Of a DNA stretch of 64,000 nt, positions 23,801-33,847 are shown piece after piece. The stretch covers positions 1 to 64,000 of the forward strand of contig VXBA01002661.1 of the NCBI GenBank assembly GCA_013399895.1. The letters are read 5' to 3'. Position 1 is the stretch's first letter. Each line of letters opens with the position of its first letter. The stretch comes from Serilophus lunatus (taxonomy: Eukaryota > Chordata > Aves > Passeriformes > Eurylaimidae). Made by a program: the position numbers and the translations under genes. The notes below the pieces were generated by a model that saw only the letters and a program-made list of their open reading frames with translations, did no database searches and had not been told where the DNA came from.

Positions 23801-26800
23801 ATCTGTGTACGTATTACAGAACAGACTTAAACTTAATACTTTACACTGAAACATACAAGAACTTTGGGGAAAACATTCACTTAAAAAATATTTCTACACC
23901 ACCCCTCTATTTTGTCTTTCTGTATGATAATCATGAAAGGACTTCTTCATAATCCTTGCAAAAAGGTTGCGTTAGATTCTTCATTTCCTTCAGAACTATT
24001 CTAGTACTAACCACCATTGTGTCTAAGCATCTTATATGCTGAGTACCTCTGTAGATTTTGTCCTTATAACCAGTTAGACTGAGAGGCATTGATCCCATTT
24101 TTCAGATGAGGAACTGAGACATGCAATTGACTAAAAGGCCTGCCAAAATTCACTCAGTCTGTGACTTACCTACAAAGATGACCCATGTTTCTTTCAGGGC
24201 TCTCACCTAAACTAATCCTTCTGAATTTCAGAAGCTAAGGGAGAAGTAGCTGTAAAGGCTAAACAATCTGAATCGCTAGAATACCCCGTTCAGAAAATGC
24301 CATGTGGAGATAATACAGATCCTTTGCACTGACTGATAGTTGTGTTTGCTTTGGTCCAAAAATTTTTCAATGCTATACACTTTATTAACATGAACAACAG
24401 CAAGATCTGTGCTTTAACATGTACTTCTTTGCCATTTGTTGATATCCAGTCTATGCACTTCTCAACTTTTACAGACTCCTCAAAAAATAAATCTTGATAA
24501 TTCTTTTAATGAGTCAATCCCCTAAATAATGATGGATTTATTTAATTCTATTATCTTCAATCTCAAAATAACTCTTTTTACTGTACTCTAAAGATGTATC
24601 TCAAGTCTAACTTCCTGAGCTTTATCTCTTCACATTTGCTATATTAAGGACTAAATGACCACACTTAACCAAGCATCATTTCCAATATTTAATGTCACCT
24701 CACAGGTACTTATTCTTATTTTCAAAAATAAATGGAAAAAGGAATCCATATTCATCTTTGATAAACTGACATACATATAAGTCCCTGTGGAAAAGTGAAA
24801 ACGAAGTAGTAATATCTCACTCTTACAAAAAGTCTTCATTCTGTTTTCTGGATTTACTTCCACTTTAGACATTAGAGTATCCCTTAAAATGTTGTATGAC
24901 TACCTTTCTTTTAATATTTTCTCCCCAGTTTTTCAAGTTTATATATACATGGCAATATGGAAGTCCTTAGGGAAAATTTTGATATCTGAATAAAATGCAG
25001 CTTTGTTGTTTGAATTGTTTGGCAAAAAGAAAGTAGAACATATTTTTTTGGCAATCAGTAGGGTTTCAATCAGAGTTTCTGACTTGAAGAAGCATATGCG
25101 CAAAGAACTCTTATCAAAAAGAATTACAAAGATCTGATGTGATTAGCCAAATAAGTACAGTCTTGGGGAGAAAATTCTAAGTGATAGTGTATTTTTTTAA
25201 TCTGGGACAGGATTATAACAAAAAAGAAATGAATAATTGAAAATTGAAGACACCCATGTCCAAATTAGAATTAAGAATTTAAAAAGTAAGAATAGCTAAC
25301 ATTCTCCATTTGCTCATCTTGGGTTTTTTGAAACAAGCTTTACTGAGGCAAATACTGGCATAATTTCTATAAGAGCAACTAGGTAGAAATCTGAGATTAG
25401 ATAAACTAAAGATTTCTCATGGGTTGCAAAATCCTCATTAAAAAGGAGCCGTTCCTTAACTAATTGAAAAAATAATATTAACAAAGGAAATTAAAGAGCA
25501 ATCTAAGGTTTCTAGTAAAAAAATATGTCTTTTTGTGTGTCTAATGTTAAAGGTTTTCTTATCAGTAGTCATGATACTAAAAACAGAGATTGGGAGGATT
25601 ACCTCAATCCATCCTACACTCATCAGACAAAGCCAAATATTTGAGCCTGAAATTAATCCAAACATACAGGAAATGAAAATGTGGATAGATTGTTAACAAG
25701 AATTATTATGAGTAGCTAAAGAATCAACACATAAATAGTTTCATAATTTCCAGTTTTAAACTACTGAGTACTCATTTAAAGAAAGAAAAAATGCTCTATC
25801 CTTACATGGTAAGATCAGTCTTCTCTCTATATGGAAAAGGGCTGCACCCTTATAAATGTATCAAAATTGTCTAATTAAAATTACTGTTAAAAGTTTGTCT
25901 AAAATCAGCTCAGGTTCTAGAGTTAGATAAAGGCAAAACAAACGAGTAAAGTTTGACAATTTTCTAGTATGAGAGAAAAAATCTGAACTAAGTTACAAGA
26001 ACCTATCCCTATGAGTGATAGGAATGCAAAATGCTGGCTAATTTACTCTGCTGTGATGTAGAGCTAACCTAACCAGGTCTGGAGGAAGAGTAAGGAAACC
26101 AGAAACTTAAACACAGTGGATCTGATCTTTGTAATAGTTTAGTATAAATGTGCTCCTGTAAATGAGGTTATAACCACACATTACTGACATATTCTTGATA
26201 TAAATTTGAAAAGAAACATTTGTACTAACTGCCTGATTTACAAGTTGAATTAGAATATTTTGTTCAATGTAATTCCTTCCTAGAGGAAAACTTAGTACAG
26301 TTCAGGACATTTTTAATCTAATTTAAAAGTGTGTCAATTATTAAACAAAAAAATTCAGGGTTAGTTTGCCTTTTAGTTTACTACGTTTTTCTGACGAGCC
26401 TGATGATTAAGAACTGTGAATATCAACTACACCAAGAAAGACTTGAGGGAGCAGTCTGTCTTACAAAGTGGAATGGGAAAGCAGTTAACTGACTGGGGTC
26501 AAGGAGGGTGATGTAGCAGAACTGGCCATATCTCAAACCTGCTGTTGGGTATAGGGAAAACCTGGGGGGTATTATAACTGAGGGAGATGCCAAATTGTCT
26601 ACAGATGAGAGGGGAGAAGAGATTTAAAGATAAGATGCTATAGAAGTTTGCTTTGTTTGAATTAATACTGACATCAGGAACTTAGTTAATTTTGAAGGAG
26701 AAAGCTGTGGTATTATTTACGTCAGCTTCTGTCCTGTGAACCCCTTATATCTGCATTTCAGATATATTAGTTGAATAAGCTAGACATTTGAATAAAGGTT

Positions 26801-28214
26801 AGACACTGTCTAACATAAAAAAGCATGTAGTTCTTCTGAATTTTATATAAAGAAGTTTCTTATTTGGCACAGCAGATATAAGCAAAATGTCCCCTGGTTT
26901 CCTCTGGTGTCTTAGGTTTCATATGAGATCTGAGGACCCTTATCTCAAGTAAACATCCTTGGAATAAAGTGCTAATGATTGTTATTCTCCACCACCCTGC
27001 ACCCCCAAATACCAAGAAATCAATCTTAAAGGCTCAGAATCCAAGGGTTTGCAATATTATATATTTACTCATTGGCCACATTCTCTTTCTCCAAAAAAAA
27101 AAAAAAAATAAAAAATCATTGTTTCCTATTAATTCTGCATCCGAACCTTAGCATCTATTTTTCCCCTCTTCGTGTTCTATTTTCATTATTTTGCAATTTT
27201 TATTGTCACTATAAAAGAGAGAGCCTGATCCACAGACAGGTTCATTTATCCACAGCTGTGGAATCTCAGGCACTCTCTGCTCTGTGTGAACCAACAGATT
27301 TGTCTAGGAAAAGAAATTTGCAGTTTCCAGGTATTAATTAATATTTACATACAGCCTAATGTGCATCAGCTTTCCTCAGAACTAAACAGATAAAATAGTT
27401 AACTGTAAAGTAAACTTCACTGCTCTCGCTGTCTAGATTTCCTTATGTGCAATGCAGGGAATAAAGCAATTTATTATGAAAATAATTTACCTTTTAATGT
27501 AGGTGGCCTATATATTCCAGTAAATGTTTACCACTACCCTACTCTAGTAAACAGGTAAAACACTGAATAGAATCAGCTTACTATATACTTTTTGTATAAA
27601 TTACTCTAAAGGACTCTTTTTCACTGGCCTACACAGTACTATTAAGTACTCAATAATGCAAACATGAAAAGTATTCTATAAATGGACCCTTAATGTATAA
27701 AAGAATATATATTGCTGGAGAAGTTTTGACATACAGAGAAAGTATTTTTCTAGAGTGGGATCAAATCTTTAGATTTACCTCAGAGAGAGAGATGGAGCTA
27801 GCATTGCTTACAGTTCTTCCCATGAAATCCCCTAAAAATGTAATAATATCAAAGCTGTGGGACTTTTGTCCCACTTCCAGGCCTTTCTATTTCTTCAACC
27901 AGTCTGTAAGCCTTCATATTTTGTACACATGACTTGAGGAGAGAAGGTGGTATGAGACAGGGGCTGTATGATGGGAGGCAGGTTTGGGAACAAAGGCAAG
28001 GTTACAGCTTTAGGCTGTACCTGGGAAGAGCTCAAACTCAGAGACCTACCTCCCACTGCTGCAGCACTCTGTGTGTCAGATGCAACCAGTTGGTAAGCCC
28101 ATCAGCTGCACCCGGCCCTGGGCCACGATGTGGCCTGAGGAATGTCTCAGTTGTCAGATGTCTACAACGTGAGACCTGACAGATCTCTCCTGTGAGATGA
28201 TGCTGTTTCATACT
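20885..28214. other. AT-rich non-coding stretch
   Basis: About 7.3 kb without a recognisable gene. It contains A-rich runs (around 22145 and 27091), a MIR-like relic at 24020-24180, and GC-richer patches around 22870-23250 and 28000-28200 with short open frames of unknown meaning. The segment at 28000-28200 ends directly at the next LTR. Confidence 0.5.
24020..24180 (+). mobile_element. MIR/CORE-SINE-like ancient relic
   Basis: The order CCTTATAACCAG, GATCCCATTTTTCAGATGAG, GAACTGAGAC and GGCCTGCCAAAATTCACTCAGT closely follows the conserved 3' half of MIR elements: the 'cccattttacagatgagg..' block, then the 'cttgcccaaggtcac' block. Divergence is high, as expected for an amniote-age SINE. The match is from memory of the MIR consensus. 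Confidence 0.55.
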
Positions 28215-28780
28215 TGTAATGGGTTAACCTTGGCTGGCCGCCTGGTGCCCACATTCGCTCTAATCCTCTCTTCTCTCACTCCCAGCCAGGCAAGGGAAAA
28301 GAATGAGATGGTAAACAGTGGGTTGGGATAAGGCAGTTTACTAAAAGCAAAAGCAGAAAGCAAAACAAAGCATGCGCAAAAGTGAAGCACTTATCTAATC
28401 TCTACTTCCCATCCACAGCGATGTCGGCCACATCCAGAGAAGCAGGGCTTCAACATGTGTAGTGGTTCTCTTGGTGAGCCACCACTGGAGACAATGGATG
28501 CCCTCCCACTTGCTGCTTCTCCTTAGCTTTACACCTGAGCTGACGTCATACAGCATGGAATATCCCTTTGGTCAGTTTGGGTCAGCTGGCCCACTTGTGT
28601 CCCCTCCCACAATCTTGCCCTCAGCTGGGGAAGGGACGCTACAGTCCCAGTGCTGTGTTCAGCAGTAGTCAAAACACTGGTGTGTTATCAGCACCGTTCC
28701 AGCCACCAGTGCACAGCTCAGCGCAGCACTGTGAGGACTGCTATGGGGAAATGGGCTCCATCTCAGACAGACCCAATACA
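28215..28780 (-). mobile_element. Solo ERV LTR, minus strand
   Basis: This 566-bp element starts TGTAATGGGTTAACC and ends GACCCAATACA on the plus strand, the same kind of ends as the LTR at 12135-13117. Sense is the minus strand, as the CRE-like TGACGTCA (28541-28548) and the GGGATATTCCAT word (28555-28566) are in the same order and spacing as in the plus-strand LTR at about 55975-56450. The TATA region reads GGTGTAAAG and looks degenerate. Flanking pentamers ATACT and ACATT match only partly, so the target duplication is not secure. No internal retroviral region is attached. Confidence 0.75.
28541..28566 (-). promoter_or_regulatory. CRE palindrome plus GGGATATTCCAT module in LTR promoter
   Basis: On the minus strand GGGATATTCCAT is followed after exactly 6 bp by TGACGTCA, the perfect ATF/CREB palindrome. 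The plus-strand LTR at 56095-56120 has GGGATATTCCAT, 6 bp, then TGACATCA, followed by a TATA box. Conservation of the spacing argues that this is the core LTR promoter module. Confidence 0.65.
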
Positions 28781-29980
28781 ACATTTCAGAGATCAACTTT
28801 GCACCCACTACTATCTGTATTTTTTTATTCATCCATTCATTTATGCATTTGCTGCCTCCAATTTCAGTGGAATCAAAGTTGGACATTAATTTCTCACCTG
28901 AAGAATTCAAATGAGAACTTTTAAGTGTACCTGCTTTTCCACTGTTCAAGTAAAGTATTAGTTATAGAGAAACTGGGAATAAATGCATTGTCAGACAGAA
29001 CTGCACATGGTAGGAATACAGAAGGGTGACAGAGCCCTCTTCCCTCCCTCTTTACTGGACAAGGCTGCCAAACTCAATAGTCAGTAAAAACAAAACCTTG
29101 AAATGCTACCACTGACTTAGAAGTACTATCAAACCCATACAGTGCACCCTTTGCATGAGCTCATTTTCTACAGACAGGAGAATCAAGGAATCCAACAGTA
29201 ATGGAAAAATCATCTGGGAGAAGGGAAGGAAAGGGAGGCACAAAAACAAAGAAAGTCCTCTGATTACAAGCAGATAGAAGTTGGAGTCAGTTGTAAGTAG
29301 TCACAGTCCCTTGATAAAAAGCAAAGTAAATCAGGCTAATTCCTCTCCATGTGCACAATTTGGCAGTCAGAGACACAAAGGAAGCTGAAACAACTTTCTT
29401 ACCAGAATTTTTAAAAGGTGAAATAGATGAGATTCCCCTGTGTCCTTTGCTGTCTCTGAACTGTTCTTGGTCCAAGTACTAGCAAAGAAAATAACTATGT
29501 GGTCTATGGAACAGTCACAGTTCACTTCTCTTTTTACAAATTACATTAATAGATAAATTGAGGCAGGGAATGACTAAGACTGTGATTTGCTTTTTAGTTG
29601 TGAGCTACCTTATGAGAATCTGGACTGCAAGTTTCCTTTTATGTTAGGGACTCAGCACCATATGCACAATACCTATGCATCATCCTTTTTAGAGGAAAGA
29701 GAAAGCTTGTTAGCATTCATGTATCTTGCACCTCAAGGGTGGGCAGAGCTGTTGTGGAAAGGATCAGAGCTCTGCCGTCCATCTGAGAGTTCATCTACAA
29801 CATTGCTTCAAAGACTAACTGTGTGTGAAGACAGTCTGTAGATACTTTTTCCTGTATTATTTGGGATAATATTAAACTTCTAGGTGTCCTGCTTGTGCTT
29901 GCTTCTCTTTCTTCACAAAGCACCAGCTCAGGACTCCACGGCTTGTCTTGATGGTCAGAGGGGCAATTAATAAGGTCCTG
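28781..29980. other. Non-coding stretch between LTR and CR1
   Basis: Mixed-composition DNA with no recognisable gene or repeat. Open frames under 100 codons have no domain. The right end may already include decayed CR1 5' UTR, as the exact 5' limit of the next element is uncertain. Confidence 0.45.
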
Positions 29981-30189
29981 AAAAAATCCAGAGATGTGCT
30001 ACAAATGGCAGTGCAGACCTAACTCTTACAGTTTTCACAGGCAAGGCATGCAGGGAAGATGCTGCAATCTGCAAGTAGGTCCACAGTTCAGGTAAGTGCT
30101 CTAAGCCTCTGCCACAATACCAAGCACTCAACTAGTTGAGAGCCAAAACCAGTGTGTCTCCCGAGGCAGCCCCTGAGAAGTCTGATGCT

Positions 30190-31150
30190 TCCACCCAGAC
30201 AGAACTGGTAAGGAAGGAGACGTCAGTGCACTGGGTAGCTTGCAATGGATGCCCAGACACTTTTACCCTAGAAAAGGATTGTATCTGCACAAAATGTGCA
30301 TAGGTTGATGAGCTGTTGTGGCATGTGACAAGAGACAGTTAAGAGACAGTATTATTAGAGGGGTTGAAACAGAGTGCCTTTGGAACCATATGCCTACAAT
30401 GGGCATCACTGAGCACGAAACATCTTGGACCATGGTGATATGCAGAAGCAGGGCTCCAATTCAACCTCCACCCTCCAACATCCAGAACAAAAACAGATAT
30501 GATGCTTTAAAGGTTTTAGATGTCCATAAGCAAGGCCAACAATTAGAACCTGCACTAGCAGCCCATAGAGGCTACCACAAAAACACTGAGTGATCATGGT
30601 GGGTGACTGTATTAAGGGACAGTGAGCCATGCTTCTGCCGGCCTGAGTCATGGGAAGTATGCTGCCTACTGGAGGATAAGATTTATGATGTTGCCAAAAG
30701 GATATCCCAACGTGTCAAGAGCATGGCTTACTACCCACTACCACTTTTTCATGTGGGTAAAATGACATCTCAAGAGGAAAATAGGCAGCATCAAGGAATA
30801 CTATAAAGATCTGAAAAGATAGGTCAATGTCTGGATTTGAGAAAATTTGGAGAGGCAGAGACCTCAAGAGAAGACTTCTGTTCAATGTGTATAAAATCTT
30901 TCTTCCTTTAGCTAAACTACAACAGTGAAAAACATTAGTGCCTAAGTTATCTTCTTGTTGGTTTTACTGCTTAGAGAATTGAAGACAGACAGAAGCATAC
31001 GCATAGTGCAGATCAACACCTGGCTCCATGGCCAGTGTTGTTGTTTGACTTTTAAGACGATGAACTGCACTTTAATGATTATAGCCTGTTAGGGAGAGAT
31101 GAGATTCACCTCTCTAAAAAGATAAGAGGAATGAGTTGAGAGCTTATAGG
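30190..31150 (+). pseudogene. CR1 ORF1 remnant (zinc-knuckle-like N-terminus, SGNH-type esterase)
   Basis: ORF1 of CR1 encodes a nucleic-acid-binding protein, which in many vertebrate CR1s ends in an SGNH-hydrolase (esterase) domain. The decayed frames show a cysteine cluster (CPDTF..DCICTKC, about 30250-30300), a charged linker (RDSIIRGVETE), a block-I-like stretch with RDS in place of the GDS nucleophile motif near 30610, CFCRPES..EVCCL (about 30630-30665), HVGKMT (about 30750) where GxND is expected, and RDEIHLS at 31095-31115, which keeps the D and H of block V in a different frame. Loss of G and N around the active site, plus several frameshifts, show it is dead. Functional comments come from family knowledge. 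Confidence 0.65.
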
Positions 31151-31164
31151 CAAGAATTAAGGCA

Positions 31165-33560
31165 TAGGCTAATATGGGCGACACTGTTGTGGGTGTTTAC
31201 GACAGGATACCCTACAGGAGGAAGTTGGTGAGGCTTTCTGTGGGCAGTTGAAAACAACTTTATGGTCATAGGCATTGGTTCTCCTGGGGAATTTCAACCA
31301 CTCTGATACTTGGTGGAGGAAAAAGACAGCTTTGCACATAGTCCAGAAAGTTCCTGCTGACCACTGAAGATAACTTTTTCATGTAAGTGGTGGAGGCACT
31401 AACAAATAAAAATGTTTTGTTGGACCCTGTACTAACAAATCAGGATGTACTGATTAAAGATATGAAGGTTGGGAGCAGACTTGGCTGTATTGACAATGAG
31501 ATGGTAGAACTCAGGATCCTATGTGAATGGAACAAAGCAATAAGCAGAACTACATCCCTCTGGAGAACTCCAAACACTAAGAGAAATTTAGAAGAGAAGG
31601 GGATCCAAAATGGCTGGTCAGTATTCAAACAACTTTTCCTCCAAGTTCAAGACCAGTGTAGCCCCATGATCAAGAAATCAGGCAAAGGGAACAGGAGGTT
31701 TCATGGCCGAGCAGGGAGCTTTGAGTAAACCTCAAATGGAGGAAAGCAGTTTATGGTATGGGGAAAAAGGGACAGGCCACATGGGAGGTCTATGGGAACA
31801 TCATCAGAGTATGCAGGGATGCAACAAGGAAGGCCAAGGTCCACTTGGAATTGAGTCTGGCAAGGGCAGAAGGGCAACAAGAAGGCCTTCTGCAAGTACA
31901 TCGGCAGTAAAAGGAAGGTTAAGAAAAATATGTAACTGCTGCTGAATCAGATTGGTGTCAGGGTAATGGAAGACATGGAGAAGGCAGAGTTACTGAATGT
32001 CTTCTTTGCCTCAGTCTTTACTGCTGAGGATGGCTCTCAGGAGTCCCAGACCTCAGAGGTAGGAGAAGAAGGCCGGAGAAAGGAAGACTTCTCCTTGATC
32101 GGGTTAGAAATCAGCTAGACAGACTTAACACCCGTAAATCCATGGGCCCTGATGGGATACATCCACAGGTGCTGAGGGAGCTGGCAGATGTTGTTGCTAA
32201 GCCCCTCTCCATCATCTTTGAAAAATCATGGCAAAAGTGCCTGATGAGCTGGAGGAAGGCCAATGTTATTCCCATCCTCAAAAAGGACAAGAGGGAGGAC
32301 CCAGGAAACAATCAGCCAGTCAGCCTCACCTCAGTCTCTGGAAAGGTAAAGGGACAGGTCATTCTGAAGGTCATCACAAAACATCCAGCAGAAAACAAGA
32401 TCATCAGGAGTAGACAGCATAGATTCACTAAGGGGAAATCATGCTTGACAAATCTGATAACCTTCTATGATGGCATGGCAGGATAAGTCAACAAGGGGAG
32501 AGCAGTGAATCCTACCTTGACTTTAGCAAGGATATTGACACTGTCTCTCATAACGTAATCTCAGGAAATGTGTGTCAGACGAATGGACAACAAAGTGAAT
32601 TAAGAACTGGCTAAATGGCAGAGCTCAGAGGGTTTTGATTAGCAGAGAAGAATCCAGCTGAAGGCCTATACAGTGAAGTTCCCTGTCATTTAATACTGGG
32701 TCCATCCTTGTTCAACTTGTTTATCAATGACCTGGATGAAGGGATAGGATGTACCCTCAGCAAGTCTGCTGGTGATATGAAACCGGAGGATTGGCTGATA
32801 CACCTGAAGGCTCTGCTACCATTCAGAAGGGCCTTGATAGGGCTGGAAAACTGGGCAGAGAGAATGAGTTTGTTGATTGAGGTTCAACAAGGGCAAGCAT
32901 AGGGTACTGCACCTTGGGAGGAATAACCCTAAGTACCAGTACTGGTACTGACTGACAGTCTGAGCTACAAGACAACATTTCTGATGAGAAGGACCTGAGA
33001 GTCTTGGATGACAAGTAGACTACGAGCTGGAAGTGTGCCCTTGGAGCTACGAGGGCCAATGATATCTCGGGGCGCCTTGGGAAGAATGTGGCCAGCAGGT
33101 CAAGGAAGGTGATTTTCCCCCTCTATTTGGCCCTAATGAGGCAACATCTGAAGTGCTGTGTCCAGTTCTGGCCTCCTCAATACAAGAAAAAAGACGAGTC
33201 TCTAGGGTGGGTCCAGAGAAAGGTCACAAAATTGTCTAGGTGTCAGGAGCAACCTGTATTTAACCCATTGGGGCCTGTTTAGTTTAGAGAAAGGAAGAGA
33301 GGATCTCATCAATACATATAAATGTCTCAAAGGTGGGTGTCAAGAGAATGGTGCCAGACTTTCCAATGGTGCCCAGTGACAAGACAAAGTGTAATGGCCA
33401 TAAATTAAAAACAAGAAGTTCCACATTAACATGAGGAAGAACGTCTTTGCACTGACCATGACAGAGCACTGGAACAGGTTGCCCAGGGAGGTTGGGGAAT
33501 CTCGCTCTCTACAGATACTCAAAACCCACCTGAATGAGTGCCTGAGTCACCTGCTCTAGG
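31165..33560 (+). pseudogene. CR1 ORF2 remnant (APE endonuclease C-terminal part and reverse transcriptase)
   Basis: ORF2 would nick target DNA and reverse-transcribe the element RNA at the nick. The 5' part of the endonuclease is poorly preserved. From about 31390 long open stretches follow the CR1 pattern: ALTNKNVLLDPVLTNQDVL, then KSGKGNRRF. Reverse transcriptase blocks include GPDGIHPQVLRELADVVAKP (from 32142), FTKGKSCLTNLITFYD (about 32430-32480) and FNLFINDLDEG (from 32711). The catalytic FADD motif reads SAGD (codons at 32765-32776), losing an essential aspartate. C-terminal CR1 blocks (ALMRQHLKCCVQFWPPQYKK, about 33129-33190) follow in another frame. Many frameshifts and stops make it a pseudogene. 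Confidence 0.85.
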
Positions 33561-33829
33561 TGACCCTGCCTTGGCAGGGAGGATTGAACTAGATGATCTC
33601 CAGAGTTGCCCTCTAATCCTAAAAATTATGTGATTCTGTGATGTCTTAGGTGTGTGTACAAGGATCTCAATCTTTGTTTCCCAACAGAATTAAGAAAAAG
33701 TTTTGGTTCTCTCAAATCCAAAATTCTCTTACTGTAATCAGAACCTTACAAAGCTCCGATAAGAATGAAAATGTGATAGTGAACATTTAAATCCATATCA
33801 AGGCATTCATTCCAAAAGAACTATTTTGC

Positions 33830-33847
33830 GAGAGAGAGAGAGAGAGA
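33830..33847. repeat. (AG)n microsatellite
   Basis: Nine uninterrupted AG dinucleotides begin after GCG and end in AAGAATT. It is short and ordinary. Confidence 0.9.

Larger units (their letters stand above)
29990..33643 (+). mobile_element. CR1 LINE, nearly full length, decayed
   Basis: An avian CR1 non-LTR retrotransposon of about 3.6 kb. In order it shows a GC-richer 5' leader, ORF1 remnant (about 30190-31150), ORF2 remnant with endonuclease and reverse transcriptase (about 31165-33560), a 3' UTR containing GAACTAGATGATCTCCAGAG, and the diagnostic tail ATTATGTGATTCTGTGATG ending at 33643. Full CR1 copies are about 4.5 kb, and most genomic copies are strongly 5'-truncated, so a copy reaching ORF1 is uncommon. 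Stops and frameshifts run throughout. The 5' boundary is estimated from similarity and could be off by 100-200 bp. Confidence 0.85.

Noticed and set aside
28000..28200. Possible CR1 ORF1 cysteine cluster (CSTLCVRC) next to the LTR
   Set aside because: Suggestive but isolated; no further CR1 blocks in order on either side.
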